A stretch of DNA of 64,000 nucleotides, taken from the NCBI RefSeq assembly GCF_036327775.1, contig NZ_CP109598.1, positions 6,429,501 to 6,493,500 on the forward strand. The letters run 5' to 3'. The position numbers and the translations under genes are program-made. This document shows, in pieces, positions 33,856-42,804 of this stretch (position 1 is its first letter; every line of letters starts with the position of its first letter). The stretch is from Streptomyces sp. NBC_01498. GTDB lineage: Bacteria; Actinomycetota; Actinomycetes; Streptomycetales; Streptomycetaceae. Below the pieces are notes generated by a model, which was not told the origin of the DNA, made no database searches, and saw nothing but the letters and a program-made list of their open reading frames with translations.

Positions 33856-35088
33856 ATGACACTCGACAACACCCCACGCGCGAGGGCCGGGGAGGACCGC
33901 GTACCGGACCCGGGGCGGGAGCCCGCGCCGGACCCGGCGGAGGATTCCGCGGAAGACCCCTCGGAGGAGCGCGAACTCGCCTCCCTCTACGAGGACCTGG
34001 CCGCCGTCGACCTGCGACCGCTGTGGACCGTCACCCGGGACCTGCTCCCCCCCACGCCGCGCCCCCGCGCGATCCCCTGGCTGTGGAGCGCGGGCGTGCT
34101 GGCCGAACTGGCCGGGCGGGCACTGCGCCTGATCCCCGTCGAGCGCGGCGGCGAACGCCGCGTCCTCAGCCTCGGCAACCCGGGACTCGACGGACTGCCC
34201 TACGCCGCCGGGACCCTGTGGGGCGCCATCCAGTGCCTCGGCCCCGGCGAGACGGCCCCCGCCCACCGCCACAGCCCCGGCGCCATCCGCTTCATCCTCT
34301 CCGGGGACGGCGTGGCGACCACCGTCGACGGCGACGTGTGCGACATGCACCCCGGCGACCTGATCCTCACCCCGTCCTGGAACTGGCACGACCACAGCAG
34401 CGCCAGCGACGGACCGATGCTCTGGTTCGACGGGCTCGACCTGCCCATGATCGAGGCACTCGACGCGGTGTTCTTCGAGCCGTACCCCGACTTCCGGCAG
34501 CCCGACACCGATCCGCACAACCGGTCCGAGACGGCGGCGGGCCCCGGCCCGCGCTACGTCGACGGCGCCGTCCGCGACGTCCTGACCACCGCTCACTCCC
34601 CGCTGCTGGTCTACCGGTGGCCCGACACCGACCGGGAACTCGCCCGGCTCGCCGCCGCGAGCGGCGAACCGATGGTCAGCCTGGAGTACGTCAACCCCGA
34701 GACCGGCGCCAGCGTCATGCCGACGCTCAGCTGCGGCATGCACCGGCTGAGGCCCGGCGCCGCGACGCTCCCGCTGCGCCGCACCGGCAACAGCGTCTTC
34801 GTCGTGTACCAGGGGTCCGGCAGCTCGGTCATCGACGGCCGGCACTTCGACTGGTCGGCCGGCGACATGTTCGTCGTCCCGTCCTGGGCCGCCGCCGAGC
34901 ACGCCAGCGCCGACGGCGCCGACCTCTTCGGCATCGGGGACAGCCCCGTCCTGCGGGCCCTCGGCGTCTACCGCGAACAGCCCCTGGACGCCCCCCAGGA
35001 CGTCACCGGTGTCTTCGTCCCCGCGCAGCTTCCCCGCTCCGGGTCCCCGGAGACCGTCGCCTCCGACCAGGAACCGGTGAGCACATGA
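33856..35088 (+). CDS. Gentisate 1,2-dioxygenase-like bicupin
   Basis: A 410-residue cupin protein of the gentisate/1-hydroxy-2-naphthoate dioxygenase family. The iron-binding cupin motif is APAHRHSPGAIRFILSG (two His) with the third histidine in WNWHDHSS. The second barrel (about residues 285-375) has lost these histidines, as is usual. The first 45 residues are acidic and Pro-rich and probably disordered. GAAAGAGG precedes ATG 33856. It should cleave the ring between the carboxyl-bearing carbon and the adjacent hydroxyl to give a maleylpyruvate-type product, used by the FAH-family hydrolase that follows with an ATGA overlap. Confidence 0.88.
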   Translation: MTLDNTPRARAGEDRVPDPGREPAPDPAEDSAEDPSEERELASLYEDLAAVDLRPLWTVTRDLLPPTPRPRAIPWLWSAGVLAELAGRALRLIPVERGGERRVLSLGNPGLDGLPYAAGTLWGAIQCLGPGETAPAHRHSPGAIRFILSGDGVATTVDGDVCDMHPGDLILTPSWNWHDHSSASDGPMLWFDGLDLPMIEALDAVFFEPYPDFRQPDTDPHNRSETAAGPGPRYVDGAVRDVLTTAHSPLLVYRWPDTDRELARLAAASGEPMVSLEYVNPETGASVMPTLSCGMHRLRPGAATLPLRRTGNSVFVVYQGSGSSVIDGRHFDWSAGDMFVVPSWAAAEHASADGADLFGIGDSPVLRALGVYREQPLDAPQDVTGVFVPAQLPRSGSPETVASDQEPVST

Positions 35089-35972
35089 GACTCGCGATCT
35101 TCGACGACCACCGTCTCGGCGTCGTCACCGGCGACCACGTCGTCGACGTCACCGACGCCCTGCCCTGGCCGCACGAGCCCGATCCGCTCCTCGCGGGCTG
35201 GTGGCGGGCCATGTGCCGGGACTTCGCCTCCCTCGAACCCGCCCTGCGCGCGGCGGCCCGCCAGGGCCCGGCGCTGCCGCTGGAATCCGTCCGGCTGGCC
35301 GCGCCCGTCCTCGGCCCGACGAAGATCATCGCTGCCGCCAGCAACTACCGGGAACACGTCGCGGAGATGCACGCCGTCCAGGAACGGACCCTGGGGCAGG
35401 TCGAGTCCTGGATGATGAACTTCGACGTCTTCCTCAAGTCCCCCTCCTCGATCGCCGGCCCCGAGGACGGCATCGTCCTGCCGCGCGAGGTGCTCGCCGA
35501 GGGCAGCGAGATCCACCACGAGTCCGAACTGGTCGTCGTCATCGGCGCCGGGGGCAAGGACATCGCCGTGGAGGACGCGCCGACCCATGTGCTCGGCTAC
35601 ACCATCGGACTCGACATCACCGTCCGCAGCCCCGCCGACCGCTCCCGCCGCAAGAGCTACGACACCTTCAGCCCGCTCGGACCCTGGCTCACCACGAGCG
35701 ACGAGGCGGGCGACCCGGCCGACTTCGACATCCTCCTGACCTGCAACGGGGAGCCCCGGCAGGCCGTCAACACCTCGGCGCTCCTCACCTCCGTACCGAG
35801 GATCGTCTCCTACGCCTCGCGCATGATGACGCTCCACCCCGGCGACGTGATCTTCACCGGAGCGCCGCCCGGTGTCGGCCCGATCGTGCCGGGCGACGTG
35901 CTGCGCACCTCGATCAGCCGGCTCGGCGAGATGACCCTGCCGGTCGAGGCCGAGGCCGCCGTACTCCGCTGA
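35085..35972 (+). CDS. Fumarylacetoacetate hydrolase family protein (fumarylpyruvate hydrolase-like)
   Basis: A 295-residue FAH-family hydrolase or decarboxylase. Family features are AAASNYREHVAEM, the metal-binding EIHHESELVVVIG (Glu/Glu) and YTIGLDITVR (Asp), and the C-terminal GDVIFTGAPPGVGPIVPGD. In gentisate pathways the FAH-family step hydrolyses fumarylpyruvate or maleylpyruvate to pyruvate and a C4 acid. No maleylpyruvate isomerase is evident between the genes, so direct hydrolysis of the cis form or an isomerase elsewhere is implied. Start overlaps the dioxygenase stop. Confidence 0.9.
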   Translation: MRLAIFDDHRLGVVTGDHVVDVTDALPWPHEPDPLLAGWWRAMCRDFASLEPALRAAARQGPALPLESVRLAAPVLGPTKIIAAASNYREHVAEMHAVQERTLGQVESWMMNFDVFLKSPSSIAGPEDGIVLPREVLAEGSEIHHESELVVVIGAGGKDIAVEDAPTHVLGYTIGLDITVRSPADRSRRKSYDTFSPLGPWLTTSDEAGDPADFDILLTCNGEPRQAVNTSALLTSVPRIVSYASRMMTLHPGDVIFTGAPPGVGPIVPGDVLRTSISRLGEMTLPVEAEAAVLR

Positions 35973-36019
35973 CCCGGCCCGGCCCGTACCTCGCATCGCC
36001 CCCTCTGATTCCCGCTAAA

Positions 36020-36042
36020 GGAATATCTGTCGCCACCATTCC
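36020..36042. promoter_or_regulatory. Second GGAAT-N13-ATTCC operator
   Basis: GGAAT (36020-36024) and ATTCC (36038-36042) are separated by 13 bases, the same half-sites and spacing as at 16824-16846. The flank GCTAAAGGAAT also resembles GCTATAAGGAAT there. It lies about 85 bases before the binding-protein start and suggests a separate, co-regulated promoter. Confidence 0.58.
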
Positions 36043-36125
36043 TCGGGTGAGAACTCCATGGCTATGGTCCCGACATCAGCAGACCAATCGCTCAGGTGCA
36101 CCGAGAACAGGTGAGGGCAGTTCCG

Positions 36126-37277
36126 ATGACGACAAAAGCCAGATTCCTCCTCCCCGCCGCCGTACTGCTGCTCGTCGGAGCCTGCGGGGGAGGCACGTCC
36201 GACGACACGGCGGACGGCGGCGCCGCGCCGGGAGCCGACGGCCCGAAGGTCACGGCGGGCTGCCCCGACCCGAACGGCACACTCGCGAAAGCCGCCGCGA
36301 AGGAGGGCGAGGTGGTCATGACCGGCACACCGGACGGCAGCGTACGGACCGACGTCCCGCGCGAGTTCCGGAAGACGTACGGCGTCAAGGTCAACTACGT
36401 CGGCGGACGCAACAGCGACATCGCCGCCAAGCTCCAGGCCGAACGCAAGGCCGGCGTCTACACCCACGACGTCTTCGGCGGCGGCGGCAACACGATGTCC
36501 GCCACCTACTACGGCGAGGGCTGGATCGGCTCCCTCAAGGAGGCGCTCGACCCCGCGCTGCTGACCGCCGGGAACTGGCGCGACGGCGCGCCCAAGTGGG
36601 TCGACCCCGAGCAGGACAAGATCCTCCAGCTCTCCACGTACGTCGACTCCGGCGTCGTCGTCAACACCGATCTGGTGAAGGACGGCGATCTGACCTCGTT
36701 CGAGGACATGCTCGACCCGAAGTGGAAGGGCAAGATCGTCGTGGACGACCCGCGCTCCAACGGCGGCGCCATCTACGACGTGGGCTCCTTCGACAAGGCG
36801 TACGGCGACGACTTCGTCAAGTCCCTCTACGTCGACCAGAAGCCGACCCTGCTGACCGACCAGCGCCAGGAACTGGACGACATCGCCCGGGGCAAGTACG
36901 CCTTCGGCCTGTCCCTCCAGACCGCGGAGACCGCCGAGGCCCTCGGCGAGGGACTGCCGCTGAAGCAGATCAAGCTGACCGGCGCCCCGGCCGTCTCCAC
37001 CGGCGGATCGAGCCTGCTGGCGATCGACAACAAGGCCCCGCACCCGAACGCGGCCAAGCTGCTCGTCAACTGGCTGGTCTGCAAGGACGGGAACTCCGTG
37101 TGGACCAACGCCCTCCAGGTGCCCAGCAACCGCGCGGACGTGCCCGTCCCGGCCGATCTGGACGCCACCGTCCCCGAGAAGGGCACCGAGTACTACGACA
37201 GTTACGGCTGGGACGTCCTGACCAAGGACGTCAAGCGCCTCCAGACGATGCTCGTAGACCTGCTCGGCCCCCAGTGA
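36126..37277 (+). CDS. ABC importer substrate-binding lipoprotein, paralogue 2
   Basis: A 383-residue extracellular binding lipoprotein, paralogous to the one at 25314. The signal peptide (KARFLLPAAVLLLVG) ends in a clear lipobox cysteine in VGACGGG at residue 20. ATG 36126 is the first start compatible with this. No permease or ATPase gene accompanies it, so it probably docks onto the importer encoded at 22298-25350, widening its ligand range. It begins a unit with two bicupin genes, all coupled by GTGA or ATGA overlaps. Confidence 0.9.
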   Translation: MTTKARFLLPAAVLLLVGACGGGTSDDTADGGAAPGADGPKVTAGCPDPNGTLAKAAAKEGEVVMTGTPDGSVRTDVPREFRKTYGVKVNYVGGRNSDIAAKLQAERKAGVYTHDVFGGGGNTMSATYYGEGWIGSLKEALDPALLTAGNWRDGAPKWVDPEQDKILQLSTYVDSGVVVNTDLVKDGDLTSFEDMLDPKWKGKIVVDDPRSNGGAIYDVGSFDKAYGDDFVKSLYVDQKPTLLTDQRQELDDIARGKYAFGLSLQTAETAEALGEGLPLKQIKLTGAPAVSTGGSSLLAIDNKAPHPNAAKLLVNWLVCKDGNSVWTNALQVPSNRADVPVPADLDATVPEKGTEYYDSYGWDVLTKDVKRLQTMLVDLLGPQ

Positions 37278-38401
37278 CCGGGCCGGACGGGGGGACCCCG
37301 GAGCCCCCGGGTCCCGGTGGTCCCGTGCGGTCCCCGAAACGGCCCACCGCCTACGCCCGGTGGTCACGCGGCCAGGGAATCGACGTCGTCCCCGGCTTCC
37401 ACATCCCCGACCTGCGGGCACTGCCGCTCAAACCCTGGGCACGCGTGGGCGGGGAGGGCGTCTTCATCAACCACGACGACAGCGACCGCAGCAACGACTG
37501 CTACGTGAGCCGGATTCCGGCGGGCGGGTCCCTGCACCCCGTACGGCACCTCCACGAGGTGATGATCCATGTGCTCTCCGGCCGGGGGAGCACCACGGTC
37601 TGGGGACCCGGCGGGGAACCGCGCAGCTTCGAGTGGGGGACCGGCTCGCTCTTCGCGATCCCGCTGAACCTCCGTTACCAGCACTTCAACGGCAGCGGGG
37701 AACAGCCCGCCACCCTCCTCGCCGTCACCAACGCCCCCGTCGTCATCAACCTGTTCGACGAGGCGGAGTTCGTCTTCGACTGCCCGTACGACTTCACCGC
37801 CCGCTACTCCGGGGCCGCCGGCTACTTCGGCGGCGAGGGCACACTCACCGGCCGGCTCTGGGAGAGCAACTTCGTCCCCGACGTGCGGGAGTTCGGACTC
37901 GTGGACTACCGCGAACGCGGCGCGGGCGGCACCAACGTCCAGTTCCGGCTCGCCCGCAACACGATGATGGCGCACGTGTCCCAATTCCCCGTCGGCACCT
38001 ACAAGAAGGCACACCGTCACGCGCCCGGCGCCCATGTGGTCATCCTCGGCGGCACCGGATACAGCCTGATGTGGAAGGAGGGGGAGCCCGTCGAACGCTT
38101 CGACTGGTCCGCCGGCTCCCTGGTGGTCCCACCGGGCGACACGTTCCACCAGCACTTCAACACCGGCCCCGCACCGGCCCGTTATCTCGCGCTGCGCCAT
38201 CTGAACGCGCGCCGGGACCCCGCCACCGGACTGCCCATGTCCTCCGTCAGCACCCGGCTCGGCGGCGACCAGATCGACTACGCGGACGAGAGCCCGGCCG
38301 TCCGCGAGATGTACCGCGAGGCGTGCGCCGACAACGGCGTCGAGCCGCGCATGGCGGAGTTCCACGGCACAGCGAGGAACACAGTGAGGAATCGGGCATG
38401 A
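37274..38401 (+). CDS. Bicupin protein, paralogue 2
   Basis: A 375-residue two-cupin protein starting at GTG 37274, which overlaps the stop of the binding-protein gene. Barrel 1 has RHLHEVMIHVLSGRG and RYQHFNGSG; barrel 2 has KKAHRHAPGAHVVILGGTG and DTFHQHFNTG. It shares long stretches with paralogue 1 (FPVGTYKKAHRH, RGAGG) and less with paralogue 3. All barrel-2 histidines are kept. Reaction unknown; the location suggests action on the transported compound or an early intermediate. Confidence 0.82.
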   Translation: MTGPDGGTPEPPGPGGPVRSPKRPTAYARWSRGQGIDVVPGFHIPDLRALPLKPWARVGGEGVFINHDDSDRSNDCYVSRIPAGGSLHPVRHLHEVMIHVLSGRGSTTVWGPGGEPRSFEWGTGSLFAIPLNLRYQHFNGSGEQPATLLAVTNAPVVINLFDEAEFVFDCPYDFTARYSGAAGYFGGEGTLTGRLWESNFVPDVREFGLVDYRERGAGGTNVQFRLARNTMMAHVSQFPVGTYKKAHRHAPGAHVVILGGTGYSLMWKEGEPVERFDWSAGSLVVPPGDTFHQHFNTGPAPARYLALRHLNARRDPATGLPMSSVSTRLGGDQIDYADESPAVREMYREACADNGVEPRMAEFHGTARNTVRNRA

Positions 38402-39531
38402 CAGCGAACGGTGGCCGGGCACGGGAGACCTTCTACGACGGCTGGATGCGCAAGGAGGGCCTGCCCGTCCACCGCGGGTACGGCGTCGCCGACGTCCGGG
38501 AACTGGAGCGCGCCGACTGGGCGCGGACCGGCGGCCGGGCGGCCTTCGTCCAGCTCCACGGCATGGAGGGCTTCACCGGGACGCAGATCGGCGAGATAGC
38601 CGGCCGCCGCTCGCTGGAGCGCCAGCGCCATCTGCACCAGCAGTTCGTCACCGTGCTCGCCGGGCGGGGCACGGCCGACGTCTGGCTGCCCGGCGACTCC
38701 CGCCGTACGTCCTTCGAATGGCAGCGCGGCAGCTTCTTCGCGATCCCCCTCAACTGCTCGTACGTCCTGCACAACACCGGTTCCGAGCCGGTCGTCTATC
38801 TGGCCGTCAACGACGCGCCGATGGTGCTGGACCTGTTCCACAACGAGGACTTCGTCTTCGCCAACGACTACCGCTTCACCGACCGCTTCCAGCCCGGCGG
38901 CACGTACTACGCGCACAGCACCCGCTACGAGAACTACTTCGGCGGCATCGCCGAGACCAACTTCGTCGCCGACATCAACGAGATCGCGCTGGACTCCCTC
39001 GGGGTCAAGGGCAGAGGGGTCGACGCGACGGTCTTCGAGATGGCGGGCAACACCATCGCCGCCCACATCACCTCCTGGCCGGTGGGCCGCTACCACAAGG
39101 CGCACCACCACCTGGGCGGGGCCATCCTGTACGGCCTCCGGTCCGAGGGCTACGTCCTGATCTGGCCCCAGGAGGCGGGCAGCCGCCCGTACGAGAGCGG
39201 CAACGGCGACCGGGTCGTCCGCGTCGAGTGGGGCGAGGGCTCGCTCTACAGCCCGCCGAGCAAATGGTTCCACCAGCACTTCAACACGGGCCGGGTGGCG
39301 GCCCGTCAACTGGCCTTCCGCGGCGGGGTGAAACACCCGACGGGTGTCCGCCGCGCGGGCAACCCGATCGTGGACGGCCGCCCCGGCGTGCTGGTCCCCG
39401 TCCACGAGGGCGGCAGCCTCCTCCCGTACGAGAGCGAGGACCCCCGCATCCGGCACGACTACGTGACCTCCCTGACCGCTCGTGGCATCACCCCGGACAT
39501 GCCGGACGACCTGTACACCGGGCGGTCCTGA
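38398..39531 (+). CDS. Bicupin protein, paralogue 3
   Basis: A 377-residue two-cupin protein, the most divergent of the three. Barrel 1 keeps RQRHLHQQFVTVLAGRG, but NCSYVLHNTG replaces the usual YQHFNG. Barrel 2 has YHKAHHHLGGAILYGL and SKWFHQHFNTG. A longer loop (residues about 255-275) carries an acidic and basic insertion. Start and preceding stop overlap (ATGA). It closes the catabolic region; the next 355 bases hold regulatory repeats of the amino-sugar operon. Possibly paralogues 2 and 3 form a heteromer. Confidence 0.8.
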   Translation: MTANGGRARETFYDGWMRKEGLPVHRGYGVADVRELERADWARTGGRAAFVQLHGMEGFTGTQIGEIAGRRSLERQRHLHQQFVTVLAGRGTADVWLPGDSRRTSFEWQRGSFFAIPLNCSYVLHNTGSEPVVYLAVNDAPMVLDLFHNEDFVFANDYRFTDRFQPGGTYYAHSTRYENYFGGIAETNFVADINEIALDSLGVKGRGVDATVFEMAGNTIAAHITSWPVGRYHKAHHHLGGAILYGLRSEGYVLIWPQEAGSRPYESGNGDRVVRVEWGEGSLYSPPSKWFHQHFNTGRVAARQLAFRGGVKHPTGVRRAGNPIVDGRPGVLVPVHEGGSLLPYESEDPRIRHDYVTSLTARGITPDMPDDLYTGRS

Positions 39532-39641
39532 CCGGGTCCGGAAGCACCGCCCACGAGGCCGTGGCCGCAGCGGCGGCGACGGCCTTGTCGGCATGCGCGG
39601 GCGGGCCCGCGCGGGCTGCCCGCAGGCCCGCCAGGTATATG

Positions 39642-39839
39642 ACCACTGGTTCGGACCAGATGTGGACCCGAGGGGTTCGCGGCCGAGTGCCGGCCGGGTC
39701 GAAGTCGCTCCCGACGCGCGTCATGCGAAAGGGCCAGGTGGAGATGGCCTGGCCAGAGGCGACTAATACCAGTGGTCTAGTTCAGTTATCGATACGTGAT
39801 ACCAAAGGGTTGACCAGTGGTTGCCCCCGGTTCTAGCGT
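39642..39839 (+). promoter_or_regulatory. DasR/NagR-like operator repeats and promoter of amino-sugar operon
   Basis: Three copies of the 9-base near-palindrome ACCA(C/G)TGGT occur at 39642-39650, 39768-39776 and 39813-39821. They are part of GntR-type sites: CTGGTTCGGACCAG (39646-39659, perfect inverted repeat) and AGTGGTCTAGTTCAGT (39771-39786, 14 of 16 to the DasR element I know as A(G/C)TGGTCTAGACCA(C/G)T). TTGACC (39810-39815) and TAGCGT (39834-39839) form a promoter with 18-base spacing, the third copy overlapping its -35. The local GntR protein at 45174, or DasR, probably represses here. Confidence 0.75.
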
Positions 39840-39886
39840 GCGTCACATCACTCCGCCACAAATGGCCCGAGGGGGACAAAACACTC

Positions 39887-41029
39887 ATGAACGTTACTTC
39901 TCATTCGCACCGACGCATGGCCGTCGTAGGGGTGGCCGCGGTGGGAGCCCTCCTGCTGGCCTCGTGCGGACAGAGCGGCTCCGACGGAACGGACGACGCG
40001 TCCGGCTCCGGCAGCTCCGCCGTCGGCAACGCCAAGAAGAACCCGATCGTCGCCCTCCTGCTCCCGGAGAACGCCACCGCGCGGTACGAGGCGCGGGACA
40101 AGCCGACCTTCGAGAAGGAGCTCGCCAAGAGCTGCCCCACCTGTCAGCTCCGCTACTACAACGCCGCCGGCGACGCCGGCAAGCAGCTCAGCCAGGCCGA
40201 GTCGGCGCTGACCGAGGGGGCGAGCGTGCTGGTGATCGACCCCGTCGACTCCAACGCCGCCGGAGCCGCGGTCGCCAGCGCCCGCCGCCAGGGCGCGAAG
40301 GTCATGAGCTACGACCGCGTCATCTACAACGCGGGCGTCGACTACGCGGTGAAGTTCGACAACGTCCAGCAGGGCGCCGTCGGCATGCAGTCACTGCTCG
40401 ACAAGCTGAAGAAGGACGGCAAGACCTCCGGCAACGTCGTCATGATGAACGGCGACCCCGTCGACTCCGGCGCCAAGCCCGAGAAGGAGGGCGCCCACGG
40501 GGCCATCGACTCGTCCGGCTTCACCGTCGCCGCCGAGTACGACACCAAGGGCTGGTCGGCCGCCAACGCGCAGAACCAGATGCAGCAGGCCATCACCAAG
40601 CTCGGCGCGTCCGACATCGACGGCGTCTACGCGGGCAACGACGGCATGGCCACCGGTGTCATCGCCGCGCTCAAGAGCGCGGGCGTCAAGCCCATGCCGC
40701 CCGTCACGGGCCTGGACACCCAGCTCGACGCCATCCAGAACATGGTGGCCGGCGACCTCTACGAGAGCACGTACCTGCCCGTCGAGACCGAGGCGCAGAT
40801 CGGCGCCAGGGCCGCCGCCGCGCTCGCCACCGGCAAGAAGCCCTCCGGCGACCTGCTCAACGGCACCGTGGACGACGGCGCCCAGAAAGTGCCCGCCTAC
40901 CTGCTCGAATCCATCGCCGTGACGATGGAGAACATGAAGGAGATCCTGATCGACAGCGGCTATCTGACCGTCGACCAGATCTGCACGGCCGACTACAAGA
41001 AGGCGTGCGTCAAGGCGGGACTCAGCTGA
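39887..41029 (+). CDS. Sugar ABC importer substrate-binding lipoprotein (ribose/xylose type)
   Basis: A 380-residue lipoprotein of the periplasmic-binding-protein-I-like family (XylF/ChvE/RbsB type). The signal peptide after HSHRRM ends with LLLASCGQS, lipobox cysteine near residue 28. The mature part has SVLVIDPVDSNAAG and GVYAGNDGMATG, typical of this group. ATG 39887 is chosen over upstream in-frame starts because of the signal peptide and a GAGGGGG site. Encoded with an ATPase, a permease and amino-sugar enzymes, its ligand is probably an N-acetylated hexosamine or an oligosaccharide containing it. Confidence 0.92.
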   Translation: MNVTSHSHRRMAVVGVAAVGALLLASCGQSGSDGTDDASGSGSSAVGNAKKNPIVALLLPENATARYEARDKPTFEKELAKSCPTCQLRYYNAAGDAGKQLSQAESALTEGASVLVIDPVDSNAAGAAVASARRQGAKVMSYDRVIYNAGVDYAVKFDNVQQGAVGMQSLLDKLKKDGKTSGNVVMMNGDPVDSGAKPEKEGAHGAIDSSGFTVAAEYDTKGWSAANAQNQMQQAITKLGASDIDGVYAGNDGMATGVIAALKSAGVKPMPPVTGLDTQLDAIQNMVAGDLYESTYLPVETEAQIGARAAAALATGKKPSGDLLNGTVDDGAQKVPAYLLESIAVTMENMKEILIDSGYLTVDQICTADYKKACVKAGLS

Positions 41030-41995
41030 GTGACCACCCTCCCCACCGGTGATGCCGCCCAGTACGTAGCAGTGGACCTGGGCGGCACCACGGTCCGCGC
41101 GGCGCTCGTCGACCGGAACGGCGCCCTGACCGCCCGGCTCAAGGAGCCCGTCCGGCACGGCGCGGCGCACGAGCAGGTCGCCGACCTCATGACCCGGACC
41201 GCCGCCGGTACGGACGCCGTCTCCGCGGTCGTCGGCCTGCCCGGACGGGTGGACCACGTCCGGGGCCGGCTGCACGTGGCGCGGAACCTCCCGGCCACCG
41301 ACCTCGACCGGCTGTCGGCCGCACACCTCGCCGCCGTCACCGGACTGGCCGTCGAACTGGCCGGCGACGCCGAACTGGCCGCCATCGGCGAGACGTACTT
41401 CGGCGCCGGAAGCACCACCACGACCACGGCCTACCTCACCCTGTCCACCGGGATCGGCGCGGCGGTCGTGAGCGAGGGCCGCGTACTGTCCGGACGCCTG
41501 TCCGGCTTCCAGATCGGATTCCTGCACCTGCTCGGCGCCGACCGCCCCATGATCGAGGACCTCGGTTCGGGGCAGCGCGTACGACAGGCCGCCCGCGAAC
41601 TCGGCAGGGACGTCGACCACCGCACCCTGCGGGAACTCGCCGCCGCCACCGGCACCGCCCCGGAGACACGGCACGCCCGCGACCTGGCGGCCGGCGCGCT
41701 CGCCGACATCGCCGACGCGGCCACCGCCGCTGCGGTGCTCCTGTGCCACGTCGCCTCGCCCGACGTCCTGGTCGTCGGCGGCGGGCTCGCCCGCGCGGCC
41801 GGCGCCCACCTCCTCGACGAGCTCGACCGCCGTATCCGCTCCACCGGCACCTCGCACGTCTCCTGGGACGTCGAGGTGCGCGCCGCCCGGTGCGGTGACG
41901 ACGCCGGCCTCGTCGGCGCGGCCGCGTGGCACCGCGCCCGGCCGGTCGTGGTCGCCGCCGCAGACCCGAGCAACACGAAAGGAGACGGCCGATGA
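41030..41995 (+). CDS. ROK-family sugar kinase
   Basis: A 321-residue ROK-fold protein starting at GTG 41030, directly after the preceding stop. The ATP phosphate motif is VDLGGTTVRAALVD, the second is TLSTGIGAAVV, and the adenosine motif is VVGGGLARA. It lacks an N-terminal helix-turn-helix, so it is a kinase rather than a repressor. The Cys-rich zinc motif (CxCGxxGC) of typical ROK glucokinases is absent; the matching segment is LHLLGADRPMIEDL. With NanE- and NagA-like enzymes downstream, an N-acetylmannosamine or N-acetylglucosamine kinase fits best. Confidence 0.85.
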   Translation: MTTLPTGDAAQYVAVDLGGTTVRAALVDRNGALTARLKEPVRHGAAHEQVADLMTRTAAGTDAVSAVVGLPGRVDHVRGRLHVARNLPATDLDRLSAAHLAAVTGLAVELAGDAELAAIGETYFGAGSTTTTTAYLTLSTGIGAAVVSEGRVLSGRLSGFQIGFLHLLGADRPMIEDLGSGQRVRQAARELGRDVDHRTLRELAAATGTAPETRHARDLAAGALADIADAATAAAVLLCHVASPDVLVVGGGLARAAGAHLLDELDRRIRSTGTSHVSWDVEVRAARCGDDAGLVGAAAWHRARPVVVAAADPSNTKGDGR

Positions 41996-42804
41996 CACCG
42001 ACCGTCCAGAAGACGGGCGGAAGCCCGCCTCCCGTGCTCGAACTGGAGCACATCAGCAAGAGCTTCGGCGCCGTACAGGCGCTCGGCGACGTCAGCATGA
42101 GCGTCGCCGCCGGAGAGGTCGTGGCCCTCGTCGGCGACAACGGGGCCGGAAAGTCCACCCTGATCAAGACGGTCTCCGGAGCACACCCCCGCGACGGCGG
42201 CACCATGTCCGTGAACGGCGAGCAGGTGTCCCCGCGCAAGCCCATCGACTCGACCCGCCTCGGCATCGCGACCGTCTACCAGGACCTCGCCCTGTGCGAC
42301 AACCTCGACATCGTCGCCAACCTGTTCCTCGGGCGCGAGAAGCACCACGGGGGCTTCCTGAGCGCCCTCGACATGGAACAGATCGCCGTCGGGCTGCTCA
42401 AGCGGCTCTCCGTGAGGATCAAGGACCTGCGGGCCCCCGTCTCGTCACTCTCCGGCGGGCAGCGCCAGTCGGTCGCCATCGCACGGTCCCTGCTCGGCGA
42501 CCCGCGACTGGTCATCCTGGACGAGCCCACCGCCGCGCTCGGCGTCGAGCAGACCGCCGAAGTGCTCGAACTCATCGAGCGGCTGCGCGCCGAGGGCCAC
42601 GCCGTCCTCATGGTGAGCCACAACCTCGCCGACGTCTTCGACGTGGCGGACCGGATCGTGTGCCTGCGGCTCGGCCGCAGCGTCACCGAGTTCCCCGTCG
42701 AGGGAACCACCGAGGAGCAGGTCGTCGCCGCCATCACGGGCATCGCCGACAGCAGTGCCCACAAGCGCCGGAAGCTGCGCCGCGACCGGGCCGAGGAAGG
42801 ATGA
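41992..42804 (+). CDS. Sugar ABC importer ATPase, single-domain
   Basis: A 270-residue ATPase of the carbohydrate uptake 2 group, with Walker A GDNGAGKS, Q-loop TVYQDLAL, signature SLSGGQRQSVA, Walker B LVILDEPTAALG and H-loop MVSHNLADVF. Unlike RbsA, MglA or XylG, which have two ATPase domains in one chain, this has one, as in FrcA-like members. AAAGGAGA lies about 8 bases before ATG 41992; a long upstream extension is antisense-like. Ends in an ATGA overlap with the permease gene. Confidence 0.93.
   Translation: MTPTVQKTGGSPPPVLELEHISKSFGAVQALGDVSMSVAAGEVVALVGDNGAGKSTLIKTVSGAHPRDGGTMSVNGEQVSPRKPIDSTRLGIATVYQDLALCDNLDIVANLFLGREKHHGGFLSALDMEQIAVGLLKRLSVRIKDLRAPVSSLSGGQRQSVAIARSLLGDPRLVILDEPTAALGVEQTAEVLELIERLRAEGHAVLMVSHNLADVFDVADRIVCLRLGRSVTEFPVEGTTEEQVVAAITGIADSSAHKRRKLRRDRAEEG

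Noticed and set aside
32480..33877. A long minus-strand open frame joined to the IclR gene
   Set aside because: It is antisense to the FAD hydroxylase, whose motifs are clear; high GC makes such open antisense frames common here.
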